Shown: positions 29,680 to 41,500 of the stretch, piece by piece
How positions within the stretch are numbered: position 1 is the first letter of the stretch
How the letters are laid out: the number at the start of each line of letters is the position of its first letter
From: Micromonospora echinaurantiaca
GTDB taxonomy: Bacteria; Actinomycetota; Actinomycetes; Mycobacteriales; Micromonosporaceae
Reading direction: 5' to 3'
Length of the DNA stretch: 64,000 bases
Assembly: GCF_900090235.1 (NCBI RefSeq)
Contig: NZ_LT607750.1
Location: forward strand, 3,236,501 to 3,300,500
Translations under genes and position numbers: made by a program
Notes under the pieces: model-generated
Databases searched by the model: none
What the model was told of the DNA's origin: nothing
Seen by the model: the letters and a program-made list of their open reading frames with translations, nothing else

Positions 29680-32600
29680 TCACCGCACGTGGTTGCACTC
29701 CGGCAGGCTGTCCAGGTTGTTCGGCGAGGCGTCGTCGGCCACCGTGCGCAGGTACGGCCGGCCCGTTCGGGGCCGGACCACCCGGATGGCGACCCGCGCC
29801 GTGCCCGGCTCCTGCACGAAGAACGCGAACCGGCCGCTGCCGATCAGCTCGATCGCCTCCGGCACCGGGATCAGGAAGTGGCTGCCGTCGCCGTTCAGCC
29901 CGCCCAGCCCGACGGTCGTGCCGTTCACCGTCCGCACGCAGCTCACCCGCACCGGCACCGCCGCGTCGTAGTACTCGGTGTCGGCGACCAGCGCCACCTG
30001 CAACCAGCCCTCGCTGGTCACCGACGGCTCGTTGGGCAGCAAGGCGTCCGGGGTGGTCGGCACCACCGAGTCGCTGGTCCACTCCCCCGGCGCGTTCCGC
30101 CGGTGCCAGTGCCACGAGCCGCGCACGTCCTGCGGCAGCGGAAGCCGGGTCGTCTCCAGGTCCCGCAGCACCGGGCCGTAGCGCAGCGCCGGGGACAGCC
30201 GGGACAGCGCCGGCGCGGTCCACTCCCGCAGCAGCCCCACCGCCTTCTGCGGCACCAACCCGGCGGTGACGTGCACGTCCGAGCCGGGCACCATCAGCAG
30301 GGTCAGCGGCACCGGCACCCCGGGGTTCACCGTGAAGGTCCCGGAGGTGTCCACGTACGGCGAGGTGATCGGGTCGGCGCCCGGCAACCCGGCCGCCCCG
30401 CTCTCGTCCGGCAGGCCCGGGGCGAGCAGCGCCACCGCCGGGTCCACGATGTGCAGCCGGTCCAGGTCGTCGCCCACGCAGTACGCCAGCAGCCCGTCCT
30501 GCGACCGGGACAGCGTGCCCAACCGCACCGGTACGCCGGTCCGCGCGTTCTCCGGAGGCTGCCGCGGGTCCTCCACCTCCACCTTCAGGTACGCCCGCAC
30601 CACCGCGACCGGCCGGCCGAGCAGCAGGGCCAGGTGCTCGTCGCCGGCCCGGCCGGTGACGTCGACCGTCCAGCGGGTGGTGTCCAGCACCCGCAGCAAC
30701 GACTCCAGCGCGCTCTGCGCCCCGCCGGCCGGATGACCCCCGGCGCGGGCGGTGGCCAGCGCGTGGTCGGCGGCCAGCATCCGGTCGGCGAACCGCCCGA
30801 GCAGCGGGTTCGGCAGGAACCGGCTGGGTGGCGCGCCGAGCGTCGCCGGCCGGCCCGGGTCCTCCTCCCAGGCGGTCACCGTCTCCGGATCCGGCCGCAG
30901 CCGTCCGTAGCCGCTGCCCTTGTCGTCGAAGAACTCCAGCGTCCGGTCCACCAGCGACGGCACCAGGTACCCGCAGACCGGGCTGATCCCGGCGTCGGCG
31001 TCGCGGAGCGCGCCGGTGGCGTCGGCGAAGCGCAGCAGCACCCGGGCCGGCGCTGTGAACCGGGGCCGCAACGCGGCCAGGTCCGGATGCCCCGGCACGG
31101 CCAGCGTCGCCCCGTGGGTCACCGGCGCCGGCGTCGCCACCTCCGGGCCGAGCACCTCCACGAACCGGCCGAAGCCGTCCACCAGACGGGCCCGGTCCAC
31201 CCGCAGGTACCCGGCCCGGAGGGCGACGAAGTCCGGCGCCCGCGGCGGCTGCGGCGGCTGTGCCGTGTCGGTGGCGTTCGGCGCGTCCACCACCAGGCCG
31301 GTGGCGTCGCGGCGCAACTGCTCGGCGATGCCCACCAGCTCGCCGGAGAGCAGGTCCCGCTCGGCGTCCTGCGCGTCGATCGTGCCGTCCAGCAGCGCGG
31401 CCGCCGACGCGGACAGCATCACCCGCCCGCGCAGCGTACGGCCGGTCTCGGCGGGCGGCTCGGTCACCGCGGCGGGCAGCTCGAAGTCGACCTCGCCCAG
31501 CGGCCAGTCGTGCGCCCCGCGCGGGGACGGCAGGTAGCTGCCCGACCACTCCAGCAGCAGCGGGTTCCACGGCCGGCTCGGCGGGGTCACCCCCACCGGG
31601 CTGGGCAGCTGTCCCTCCACCACGGCTCCGGGCGGCGCGCTCGTCGGGTCGCCCACGCCCGGGTCGAACGACGCCCACCAGGCGGCCCGGGCGGCGGCCA
31701 CCGGGGACGGCTGGGTGGCGGTGGAGAGGGCCAGGTCGGGGGCGGAGCCCGGGTCGATGCTGGCCAGCTCGACGAGCAGGTCGGTGGCGACCGCCGGTAC
31801 GCCGTACTGCGGCAGCAGCCCGGCGAGCGGGGTGGGCGGCAGCACCGCGGCGCCCCGGCCGGCGTCGCCGCCGGCGACCCCGAACCCGCGTACCGTCTGC
31901 CCGTCCAGCCGGCACAGCAGGGTGCCCAGCTCGGAGTAGCGGCCGTCCGCGCCGTGCTTCGGGCTGCGCCCGCCGCCGGTCACCACCAGCGTCGGCTCCA
32001 GCGCGTGCCACACCCGTGGCCGGGTCCGCTCCACCTGCACGAACGACCCGCCACCGGCGGCCCCGCCGGAGCCGGTCGCCGGCTGCCAGATGTACTCGTT
32101 GCCGGCCGCCGCCGGAGCCGAGCCGAACCGGCTCTGGTGCAGCGAGGCGTCCAGCCGGGCGGGACCGTCGGCGCCGGTCACGTCGGCCAGCGCGCCCTGC
32201 AGCAGCGCCTCGACCATCCGGGCCGCCTCGCTCGGGTCGTCCGGCTCGGCGGCGACCGCCGCGAGCGCCTCGGCCAGGGTCTCCCCCAGGGCCAGCGCCA
32301 CCTGGTCCGGCGCCGGGCGGTAGTCGGTCTCCCGGCCGAGCAGCCCGCCGTCGCCGGGCCAGTTCGGCGTCGGCCAGCCGATGGAGACCGCCGCCGCGTG
32401 GTAGACCGACCGGTCAGGCACCGGCTGGTCCTCGTCCCCGTCCTCGTCGTCCGGCTCGTGGACCTGCCAGCCGAGGTCCTCCATCCGCTCGGCGTACGCC
32501 GTCTCGCCGGTCACGTGCAGCGGGTCCCGGGTCGGGTCGGTGTACCAGCCCACCACCAGGTACGCCACCGGCCCGGTCACCCCGGTCAGCTCGTCGTGCA

Positions 32601-33093
32601 GCGCGAACCGGTGGGTCACGTTGTCGTAGTAGCCGGCCCAGCCCAGGTCGCCGTGGCCGAGCGCGGTCAGCGGGGAACGCGGCGCGGGGCCGGGCGCGGG
32701 CAGGGTCGGGCCGGTCAACACGCGGTCCACCCGCACCGGCTCGATCGCGCCCGCGTACGGCAGCAGCCACGCCTCCACGGCGCGCGGACCGGGCGTCGCC
32801 GCGCCGGAGAGCCGCACCACCAGCCACCGGTCGGGCACCGGCGGGAAGGTGGTGGCGCCGGTGTCGTCGGCGACGCCCCGGGTCAGCCCGTCGGGGAGCC
32901 CCCAGTGCAGGTGCGCGCCCGCCGGCCGGGCGGTGGACCGGGCGCTGAACGGCTCGGGCAGCAGATCCTGCTGCACCCGGCCGCTGGCCGGCGGGATGGG
33001 CCGGGTCAGCGCGGTGTCCGCCCAGTCGGACGCGGCACCGGGTTCCCGGACGACCAGGACGTCGAGCGCGACCGGGACGAGGAGAGTTGTCAC
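29680..33093 (-). CDS. large protein of unknown function, last gene of DUF6603 operon
   Basis: This 1137-residue protein has no signal peptide or membrane helices. The GTG at 33093 is chosen because translation further upstream has no ribosome binding site and would run antisense-frame through the neighbouring gene. Visible blocks are GAHLHWGLPDGLTRG (about residues 60-75), YLVVGWYTDPTRDPL, RYSELGTLLCRLDGQ, and a C-terminal part rich in beta-type sequence (about residues 980-1137). It ends with PECNHVR. It follows the 345-residue gene after 67 nt, the only intergenic gap in this five-gene set. I do not recognise an enzyme motif; a structural or scaffold role is one guess. Confidence 0.7.
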   Translation of the reverse strand: MTTLLVPVALDVLVVREPGAASDWADTALTRPIPPASGRVQQDLLPEPFSARSTARPAGAHLHWGLPDGLTRGVADDTGATTFPPVPDRWLVVRLSGAATPGPRAVEAWLLPYAGAIEPVRVDRVLTGPTLPAPGPAPRSPLTALGHGDLGWAGYYDNVTHRFALHDELTGVTGPVAYLVVGWYTDPTRDPLHVTGETAYAERMEDLGWQVHEPDDEDGDEDQPVPDRSVYHAAAVSIGWPTPNWPGDGGLLGRETDYRPAPDQVALALGETLAEALAAVAAEPDDPSEAARMVEALLQGALADVTGADGPARLDASLHQSRFGSAPAAAGNEYIWQPATGSGGAAGGGSFVQVERTRPRVWHALEPTLVVTGGGRSPKHGADGRYSELGTLLCRLDGQTVRGFGVAGGDAGRGAAVLPPTPLAGLLPQYGVPAVATDLLVELASIDPGSAPDLALSTATQPSPVAAARAAWWASFDPGVGDPTSAPPGAVVEGQLPSPVGVTPPSRPWNPLLLEWSGSYLPSPRGAHDWPLGEVDFELPAAVTEPPAETGRTLRGRVMLSASAAALLDGTIDAQDAERDLLSGELVGIAEQLRRDATGLVVDAPNATDTAQPPQPPRAPDFVALRAGYLRVDRARLVDGFGRFVEVLGPEVATPAPVTHGATLAVPGHPDLAALRPRFTAPARVLLRFADATGALRDADAGISPVCGYLVPSLVDRTLEFFDDKGSGYGRLRPDPETVTAWEEDPGRPATLGAPPSRFLPNPLLGRFADRMLAADHALATARAGGHPAGGAQSALESLLRVLDTTRWTVDVTGRAGDEHLALLLGRPVAVVRAYLKVEVEDPRQPPENARTGVPVRLGTLSRSQDGLLAYCVGDDLDRLHIVDPAVALLAPGLPDESGAAGLPGADPITSPYVDTSGTFTVNPGVPVPLTLLMVPGSDVHVTAGLVPQKAVGLLREWTAPALSRLSPALRYGPVLRDLETTRLPLPQDVRGSWHWHRRNAPGEWTSDSVVPTTPDALLPNEPSVTSEGWLQVALVADTEYYDAAVPVRVSCVRTVNGTTVGLGGLNGDGSHFLIPVPEAIELIGSGRFAFFVQEPGTARVAIRVVRPRTGRPYLRTVADDASPNNLDSLPECNHVR

Positions 33094-33160
33094 GGCAAGG
33101 GGCTCCCTTGTTCGGGGCGGGCCGGTGTCGGGCCCGGCGGTGGGATCGGCGGGGCCGGGG

Positions 33161-34198
33161 TCAGGACGGTGGGGTGGAGGAGCCGAACCGCTGCCGGGAC
33201 GGCGCCTGCAGCAGGGACAGCGCCAGGGCGGCGCCGCCGCGCGGCTGGGGCAGGCGGTGGGCCTGGTCGAGGGCGGCGGCCAGGCCCTTGACGTCCACCA
33301 CGCCGGGCACCGGGCCGGAACGCATCGGCACCGCGACGCTGCCCAGGTCGGGTCCCGCGCCGGTGCGGATCGGCGCCCGCCAGCCCGGCCCGTCGGCCTC
33401 CAGGCCGAACTGCACGCTCTGCGGCGGCTCCTCCAGCCAGACCAGGCGGGGGGCGCCGCGGAACAACGCGACCAGCACCGACGGCGACAGCCGCTCCAGC
33501 CGCAGCAGCTCCACCACCAGGTCGGGTCGGCTGCGGGCCAGCTCGTCCGGGTCCACGCCCGGTCGCACCACGGCCTGGTCGTCGCTGGTCCAGGCCCGCA
33601 CCTCCATGCCGGGCCAGCCGCTGACCAGCGAGGAGCGCAGCAGGAACCCGGTGACCGGGACCTCCCCGGCCGCCGCGGTGAGCTCACCGGCGGCCCGGGC
33701 CTCGGCGAGCAGGTCGGCGGCGACCGGGATCGACATGCGGGTGCGCTGCACCTCCCGGACCAGCGGCAGCTGCTCGGTGACCGCGGCGGTGACCCGCGGC
33801 AGCACCGTCCGGGTGCCGGCGCGTTCCCGGCTGCCGTCGCCGCCGACGGCGAGCGCCCCCGCCCGCAGCCGCTCCAGCCAGCCGGTGTCCAGCCGGAAGA
33901 ACCGGATGGACTCCGGGGGCAGTAGCCGGGCGTCGGGCACCAGGTATCGGAACGGCAGGTCGTGCAGCAGGCTCCAGCGGGCCAGCAGGTGCTCGACGTA
34001 CGGCGGCAGCGGCGGCGCGCCGGCGGTCGCCGCCGCCGCGGTCGGCTCGGCGATCGTGGCCGTCCGCGCCGCCGGCCGCTCGGCGAGCAGGGCACGCATC
34101 TTCGGTGCGGGCTGCCCGGCCGGGTCGGCCAGCGGGCCGACCAGCGCGCCGAGCCGCTCGGCGAGCAGCCGCCCGCCGGTGGACAGGTGGGTGGTCAC
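33161..34198 (-). CDS. protein of unknown function, DUF6603 operon
   Basis: This 345-residue protein has a GTG start overlapping the upstream stop (GTGA). A Pro/Ala-rich N-terminal stretch is followed by the distinctive block LPFRYLVPDARLLPPESIRF then FRLDTGWLERLRAGALAVG (about residues 85-125), and a C-terminal part with alternating beta/alpha character. No catalytic motif is evident. The tight coupling on both sides argues that it works with the giant protein and the 446-residue protein, probably as a complex component. Confidence 0.7.
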   Translation of the reverse strand: MTTHLSTGGRLLAERLGALVGPLADPAGQPAPKMRALLAERPAARTATIAEPTAAAATAGAPPLPPYVEHLLARWSLLHDLPFRYLVPDARLLPPESIRFFRLDTGWLERLRAGALAVGGDGSRERAGTRTVLPRVTAAVTEQLPLVREVQRTRMSIPVAADLLAEARAAGELTAAAGEVPVTGFLLRSSLVSGWPGMEVRAWTSDDQAVVRPGVDPDELARSRPDLVVELLRLERLSPSVLVALFRGAPRLVWLEEPPQSVQFGLEADGPGWRAPIRTGAGPDLGSVAVPMRSGPVPGVVDVKGLAAALDQAHRLPQPRGGAALALSLLQAPSRQRFGSSTPPS

Positions 34199-35535
34199 GA
34201 GTCTTCTCCTTCCGGGCGCAGCTGGCGCGGGATGACGCTGTCGCCACCCGGGTGCGCCTGCCAGAGGTCGGCGCGGGTGGTGCGGGACAGCAGCCGCTGC
34301 GCGAACGTCGCGCCGAGGCCGGCGAGCGGGTCGGCGGAGGTCGCGGCCGCGCGCAGGTCCGCCCCGGCGACGGCGAGCCGGTCGGCCTCGTCGGCGGATG
34401 CCGCGGCGGCGGCGCGGCGCGGCGCGGGGCCGGCGGCGGCGTACGCCTGGGCGCTGTCCGCGCGGAGGGTCGCCGCGCTGTCGGTGCGGGCGGCGTCGTC
34501 GGCGGCGCGGTGCCAGGCCACCACCTCGCGGATGAACCGCCCGTCGGCCGCGGCGAGCAGTCGGCCCAGCTCGAACGCGGCGTCGCCGGTCACGTCGTCC
34601 GGCCCGGCGGGCAGCGGGTCGGGGGCCGCGCCGAGCAGCGGCGAGCGGTAGCCCACGGTGGTCGGGCTGCCGTCGCGGCGGGTGCCGGCCAGTGCGAGCG
34701 CCCCGTCCGCGTCCACCAGCGGGGGTTGCCCGGCCGGCGGGGCGCCGAACGCGCCGAGGTCGAGGTGCGCGGCGACGTGTTCGAAGGTGCCGCCGGCGGA
34801 GCTGGTCACGAACGGCCAGGACGCCAGGACGATCAAGGTGGGCGGGCTGGTCAGGTTGCTCGCCCAGGCGTCCTCCCGGCCCTCCAGCGAGACCAGGCAG
34901 GCGGTGTACTTCGTGGGCGTGGTCCCGCCCAGCGGCAGCCGGTTGGCGGTGACCACGGCGAACCAGCCGTCGTCGTCGCTGCCGGCCAGCGCGGTGTCGG
35001 CGACGTTGACCTGGCGCACGTGGGTGAGCAGCCGGACGTCGTCCCGGCTGGGCAGCAGCGCCCGGAAGGTGGCCAGGTCCTTGGCGCGCAGCCCGACGAC
35101 GGCCCGGTTGGCGTCGACCGGTTCGATGCCGTTGAGCCGGGTGAAGGCCGTCTCGCCGATGGTCGTCCGCAGCGGGCCGGTGACCAGGCTCGCCTCGTCC
35201 GCCCGGACGACCAGCAGCGCCAGCCAGGGGGTGCCGTCGGTGAACCGCCGCTCCCAGGGCAGGGTCCGCCGGCCCAGGACGACGTGCGGCAGCCGGTCGC
35301 CGAACGCGCCCACCGCGTCCCGGGGCGGGTGGTGCCCGGTGACCTCGCTGGCGTCGAGGGCGAGCCGCGGCGCGCTGACCTGCACGTGGGTGAGGTGCTC
35401 GGGCGGCGAGCCGCCCGCCGTACCCGTGCCGGTCACGTCCAGCTTGCTGCGGAACCGGTAGATGCCGGCGGTGAGCGTCGGCGTCACCTTGTCGTGCAGC
35501 CGGATGGAACCCGGCGCCACTGGCGTCTCCGTCAT
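34195..35535 (-). CDS. protein of unknown function, DUF6603 operon
   Basis: This 446-residue protein has an ATG overlapping the giant-gene stop. The N-terminal 250 residues look like a beta-rich fold (IRLHDKVTPTLTAGIYRFRS, HVVLGRRTLPWERRF). The C-terminal part, from about residue 330, is helical and Ala/Arg/Asp-rich, possibly coiled. No signal peptide and no enzyme motif are seen. Opening with a motif about parameters such as RLHD-K-PTL-AG-Y resembles proteins of large surface or particle assemblies, but I cannot name a family. Confidence 0.7.
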   Translation of the reverse strand: MTETPVAPGSIRLHDKVTPTLTAGIYRFRSKLDVTGTGTAGGSPPEHLTHVQVSAPRLALDASEVTGHHPPRDAVGAFGDRLPHVVLGRRTLPWERRFTDGTPWLALLVVRADEASLVTGPLRTTIGETAFTRLNGIEPVDANRAVVGLRAKDLATFRALLPSRDDVRLLTHVRQVNVADTALAGSDDDGWFAVVTANRLPLGGTTPTKYTACLVSLEGREDAWASNLTSPPTLIVLASWPFVTSSAGGTFEHVAAHLDLGAFGAPPAGQPPLVDADGALALAGTRRDGSPTTVGYRSPLLGAAPDPLPAGPDDVTGDAAFELGRLLAAADGRFIREVVAWHRAADDAARTDSAATLRADSAQAYAAAGPAPRRAAAAASADEADRLAVAGADLRAAATSADPLAGLGATFAQRLLSRTTRADLWQAHPGGDSVIPRQLRPEGEDS

Positions 35536-38500
35536 CACGCCTCCGTTTCCTCGTCCTCGAAGGCGACGAACGCCGCCGCTGGTGCCGGAGCCGCCGGCTC
35601 GGTGAGCGCCGCCGCCGGGGCGACCGCGGTACGCGCCGCCGACCGGGCGGCGGCACCCGGCCGCGCGGGCACCGTCGCCGGCCTGTAGACCCGCTTCAGT
35701 TCCCGTCGGGCGGCGGTCAGCCGGGTGTCGACGGCGTAGTCCGGGGTGCCGATCACCCCGGAGACCCGCCAGCCCTTCCCCGCGACGACCCGCACCGAGA
35801 TCGTGTCGGCGTCCCGTTCCGCGTCGACGGTGAGCAGGATGCGGTGCGGCTGGTCGTCGTCCGGGGCGTCCTCCCGGCTGCTCACCCGCACCCCGTCCAG
35901 GTCGACGCGGACGTCGTCGAGGCGGGCGTCGGCGGACACCGGCTCCAGCGACACCACCACCGCACGGGTGCTGGCGGGCAGGTTGGTGACCAGGCCGTCG
36001 ACGTCGGCGGCGAGCAGCGCGGCGGGCACCGGAACGTGTGCGCCGGCCTGCCGGTAGCGGGCGGGCGGATACCACGGGTGCGGCAGCAGCACGGTGGCGC
36101 CCGGCGCGACCAGCACGCCGTCGGTGACCGGCACCAGCGGCGTGTCGGCGGCCCAGCCGGCGGCGGCGCCGGCCGCCGGGGTCACCACCACGCGGGCGGC
36201 GTCGGCGGGCACCCGGGCGCCCGGCCGGGCCGGACCGTCACTGAGCGGCGCGCCGGTGCCGGTGAAGGTGACCAGCCGCAGCGGCGCCGGGCCCTCGTCG
36301 AGGCGCAGCCGCAGCCCGCCGGTGTGCGTGGTGTCCCAGACCTGGGTGTTGCCCACCGGCAGCGCGGTCCCGGCGTCCCGTCCGCCCCGGGCGGCGACCG
36401 GGCGGGTGGCCCGGGCCACCCCCCGGCGCCGGTCGGCCGAGACGGTCGCCCGCAGCCGCGGCCCGGTCGGCGCGGTCGGGGTGGGCAGGGCCGCGGCCCG
36501 GGCGGGCTCGGTGGTGGTGTCGGCGGTACGTCGCAGCCGCAGCACTGACGGCGCCGGCGCCACTACGCCGGGAACCGACAGCGGCAGGTGCCGCTGCGTC
36601 TCCTCCTCGATCATCGTGGCCAGGGCCACGTCCGGCAGCACGCCGGTCGCCTCGGCGACGGTGATCGGGGCGGCGAGGTTGACCGAGGACAGCGCCCGGA
36701 CCATTGTCGACGCCGCGTTCTGCCCGCCGGCGAGGCCGGAGTCCCACAGCGCGGCCGGGAAACCGGTGCTGGCCGTGCCCAGCCGCAGCTGCTGGACCTG
36801 CGCGGTGGGCACCGCGATCCAGGTGCTGCCGCTGCGCTGCTCGACCGTGACGACCATGACCGCCTTGGTCTTGCCCATGTGCGAGCCGGCCGGGACAACG
36901 TCGACCTGCCGCCCGCCGGTGAGGTCGTCGGGGCGGCCGCTGCCGGTCAGCCGCCAGCCGTACAGCGGCATCAGCGACTCGACCCGGACGGCGAACTCCG
37001 GCGCCACCGACCACGGGCGCTCCGCCGTGCCGTCCGGACGGCTGCCCACCACCGGCGGCAGCGTGCCGGCGGTGACCGTGCCGCTGGTCGCCGGCCGGCT
37101 CGCGTCGCCGCCGCTGAGGTACTTGACCCAGACCTGGTTCCAGGTGAGGAACGACTGCTCCTGCTTCTTGCCGAACCGGACGGTGACCGAGGCGATGGCC
37201 AGGTCGACGGTGACCGTGCCACGCAGCGGCGGACCCTGGAGGGTGACCTTGGCCCCGAGCGAGACGCTGACGTTGATCCGGGCGCAGGCGAAGAAGCACA
37301 CCTTGATGGTGAACCGGGCGCCGACGCTGACGCTGGCGGTGATGTCGTAGGTCAGCGGGTCCCACCGCAGGTACATGTCGAGGGCGGCGGTGAACCAGAC
37401 CCGCACCGGTGAGCGGTCGTAGGAGGCCTCCAGGCGACCGCCGAGCATCACCGTCGACGGGGTGAGGGTGAAGTACGCCTGGCCCTTGACCACCACGCCG
37501 CCGCCGACCGACCAGTGGAAGCCCACCCGGGGCACGTCCGGGTAGTGCGCGGGCTTGTTGAACCGGGGGTGGTAACCGCCGATGGAGAGCAGCACCTCCG
37601 GCCGGTCGAACCAGACCACGAACGCGAACCCGCCGGTGACCTGGCAGTCGCGGCTGAGCAGCCACGAGTTGCGGGTCAGCGCCGCCCGCACGGAGAGCAC
37701 CTTGTCCACCGTGCTGTACCGGGCGGCCAGCGCGAGTTCGAGGTTCACCACCGCCGACTGCGAGTCGGGCAGCGCCATCCGCATCAGGCCGAGCAGGCCG
37801 ACCTCGAGTCCCCGGTCGGCGGAGACGTAGGCCAGGGCCGTGGTGTGCAGCAGCTGAAAGGTGGAGAACTTCACCCCGGCGGCGAGCCAGAACGCGCCCC
37901 GGGCCGGCGGGATGTCCTTCGACATCCGGGCCAGCGCCCCCATCGGGCCGCCGGAGCCGCCGAACCCGCCGTCGTCGATCGCCTTCACCAGCGGGAACGC
38001 CGGCACGCCCTGCGGGTCGCGGGGCACCATCAACCGGCGGTTGTACCCGGCGCCGCCGGCCAGGCCGAGGACGTACAGGTACGGCGGGCCGCCGAGCGGG
38101 AAGCCGACCGAGAGGAACACGAAGAGCGAGGTGTACTCGCCCAGGTCGTCCCGCGGCCGGGCGTACGAGCCGACCGCGGTCAGGCCGCGGCCGGCCAGGT
38201 CGACCGAGAGCATGCCGTCGTACTGCACGCCGTTGGCGCCGGTGACCTTGACCAGGCCGCCGGCGACCGACACCCCGGGCGAGGTGAACGACACCGACAA
38301 GCCGGCCAGGTCCACCTCCCAGGCGCTGAGGTCGGCCGGGTTGCGCAGCGGCACCAGCAGCGACAGGTCGTCGACGTCGACGGTGAGCCCGGCGACCGCC
38401 ACGCCGCCGTCGACGGCCACCCCGACCTTGCCCGGTCCGGACGTGGCCGCCTTGTACAGCAGCGCCAGCTCGGCGATGTGCAGCGGACCGAAGCTCCGGT

Positions 38501-41500
38501 TGATCTCGAACCGGGCCTCGGCCTTTCCGCCGAAGAGCACCAGCCACTTGCCGCCGCCCCGCGCCACCAGCACGTCCAGCGGCGGGTTGGCCGGGGCCGT
38601 GTCGCCGCCCCCGCCGGTCTGCATCAGCGACGCCGCGACCGGGTTGCCGCCGCCCCCGCCGGGGGCCATCGGGAAGCCCAGCCCGTCGAGCATGACCGCG
38701 CCGTCCACCACGGTCGGCCGCTTCAGCGCCGTCGAGCCGGTCAGCGCCAGGTCGGCGCGGACGTGGGCGCTGGCCGCGCCGAGGCGGAACCCGCCGGTCT
38801 CCACCAGCGCCTTGCCGGACGCGGCCGCGGCCACCCGGATGCCCAGCCCGCCCAGCCGCAGCACCGGACGCAGCTGCGGCGCGGCGGCGTCGGTGAGATC
38901 CAGCAGCAGCAGGCCGACGCCCCGGCCGGCGGCGCCCCATCCGGGGTCGACCGTGTCGGGCAGGCCGAAGCGCAGTTGCACGGCGGTGCTGCCGGCGGGC
39001 AGGGTCAGCGCGCCCTTGAGCACGACGCCGTAGCGGGCGCCGTCGGCGGCCACGGCGAGGGCCAGCCCGCCCGGCACCGGCACGTCGACCCCGGCGACCG
39101 CGTCGAGCGCCCCGCGCAGCACCCCGATCGGGGTGGGTAGGACGGCCGCCATCCGCATCCCGTCCGGGGTGTCGACGGCGACGTCCGCGGCGACGAGGAT
39201 CTGCGCCGCGGTACGCCCGCCGGCCCACAGCGGCTTGCGCAGCCACGGCTCGGCCGCGCGCAGCGCCAGGGTGCCGGCCATCGGCACCACCAGCCGCTCG
39301 GCGAGCTGGGCCAGCTCGGCCGGGTCGGGCAGCCGCACCACCGGCGCGAGCTGCACGGTCAGCTCGCCGGTGCCGGCGTCGTCGGTGCCGAGCAGTCCGA
39401 GTCGTACGGCCAGCCCCTGGGCACTGGCCTGGATCGCCAGGCCGGCGCGCAGGGCGACCCCGAGGCCGGTGTCGACGTGCGCGCGGGCGGTCAGCGACGC
39501 GGTGACCGTGGAGTTGGCGTAGCCGACGTCGATGCCGGCGGTGATCGCCCCGGCGCTGACGTCCCGGACGGACAGCGCGAGCGCCGGCCGGGGCGCGGCG
39601 AGGTTGGTCCGCAGCTCGACGGTGCCGCCGAGCACCTGGGCGACGACCTTCACCTCCCCCGGCGTGGTCGGTGCCGGCACGTGCGCGGTGCCCAGGACCC
39701 GGCCGAGCAGCGCGGCGGCGGCGGACGCGGCGGCGGCGCCGGCCCCGGCGAGCGACCCGTCGGCCAGGTCGTGGGCCAGGTCGGCGAGGGCGCCGCCGCG
39801 GGCGGCGAAGCCGTGCGGGGCCTGCGTCGGGTCGTAGACGCCGAGCGCCGCGGCGACGGCGAGCGCGTCGTCGAGGACGGCCGGGCGCGGTTGGCGGGCC
39901 CCGAGGCCCTCGACGAGCCCGTCGAGCACCTCCGGCAGCAGCCGTTGCCCGGCCGCGGTGACCAGCGCGTCCAGCCCGGCGACGGCGGGCAGCAGGGTGA
40001 CCGTGGTGCCCAGCGCGGCCGGGGTGACGGCGACCGACAGGCCGTTGGCGTCGGCGCCCAGCCGCAGGTCGAGCGCGCCCCAGTCGCCGGGCAGCGGCAG
40101 GTGCAGGGTCAGTTCGCCGCCCGGCTGGACCTGCCGGTCGCCGTCGACGTCCAGCCGCAGCGCGAGGTCCAGGGTGGCCGGGCCGGCGTCGTCGGTCCAG
40201 AGCACGATCGGGGCGTCGGTGCCGACCAACAGCCGCAGGGCCCGGGTGTCGGCGGCGCCCACGTCCAGCAGGTCGACGGTGACGCCGCCGGGCAGGGTGA
40301 GGGCGTGCGCCGGATCGGCGGTCAGGCCCAGCGGGGCCGCGGCGAGCCGGAGCAGGTCGGCCAGCGGTGCTGCCTGCGGCGGCGCGCCGGGCGTGCCGGC
40401 GAAGGTGCGTCGCAGCCAGTCGGCCGGGTCGGTGAGCAGCCCGTCCAGGGAGGCCACCCGGACGTCCTCGCCGGTGAGCTGTTCCAGCAGGACGCCGAGC
40501 GCGCCGCCGACGAGCAGTCGGGGCAGCAGTGGGGCGAGCCGGGCGGGCAGGTCCGGGGCGGCCGGCCAGAGCGCGACCGGCTCGGGCAGCCAGGACGCGC
40601 CCAGCGACACCCCGTCCGTGGTCCGGGCGAGGGTGACCCCGCCGACCGCGAGCGCGGCCCGCACCTGCGGCGCGGGGTCGGCCAGCGAGACGGTGGTGGC
40701 GCCGGTCAGTGTCACCCCGTGGCCGAGCCGCAGGCCGGTGCCGGTGGTGCGGGCGGTGAGGCGCCACGGCTGGGCCTCCAGCACCAGCTCCACCGGCAGG
40801 CCGGCGAGCGGGCGGCGCCAGGGGCCGCCGCCGTCCGGGGCGCCGGGGTCGCGGGCCAGGCCGAGCAGCCCGGCGGTCCGGTCGACCAGCGCCGGCAGTC
40901 GCGGGGCCAGCCATCCGGTGGCGTCGGTACGCAGCGCGCCGACCGCGTCGGCGAGCAGCGCGGCCGGCCGCCCCGGGGCCGCGCGGTGCAGGACGCCGAG
41001 GGCGGCGAGTTCGTTCAGCAGCCGGGCCAGCCGGCCGTCGGCGGCGGCCATCCGGTCGAGTTCCCGCACCAGGGCGTCGAGCAGTTCCGGCGCCCGCGGG
41101 TCGGTCAGGTCGACCGCGGCGGCCGCCTCGCCGCGCAGCGCGGCGTCGTGCAGCACCACGTCGACGTCGGTGACCGGGGCGGCGACCCCGGCCCGCACCG
41201 TCGCTCGGACGGTGAGGGCGCGTACCCGGGCGGGCAGCGGACTGCCGGTGCCGGGTCCGCCGAGCAGCCACCCCTCGGGGCGGGCGACCCGGATGCGGAT
41301 CTGCGCGGACGGGAGTTCGTCGGGCGCCGCCGGGTCCAGCGCCACCGCGCCGAGGCCGAGGCGTACGTCGACGTCGACCTCGGGGTCCCCGGCCGCCGGG
41401 CGGCCCAGGTCGAGCGCGAGCCGCACCGCGGCGACCGCGTGGCTGGGCGGTGCGACCGGCCCGGCTTCCTCGACGGTGTGCGTGGTCAGCGCGGCGAGCA

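Noticed and set aside
33094..34095. An open frame extending the 1137-residue gene upstream to make a 1471-residue protein
   Set aside because: The extension runs in a different frame through the coupled 345-residue gene and has Arg/Pro/Ser-rich composition typical of a shadow; the GTG at 33093 has a plausible ribosome binding site.
36238..41271. A 1677-codon ORF inside the giant DUF6603 gene
   Set aside because: Its product is almost entirely Arg, Gly, Ala and Pro, the signature of an out-of-frame reading of a high-GC gene; the DUF6603 frame carries recognisable domains over the same DNA.
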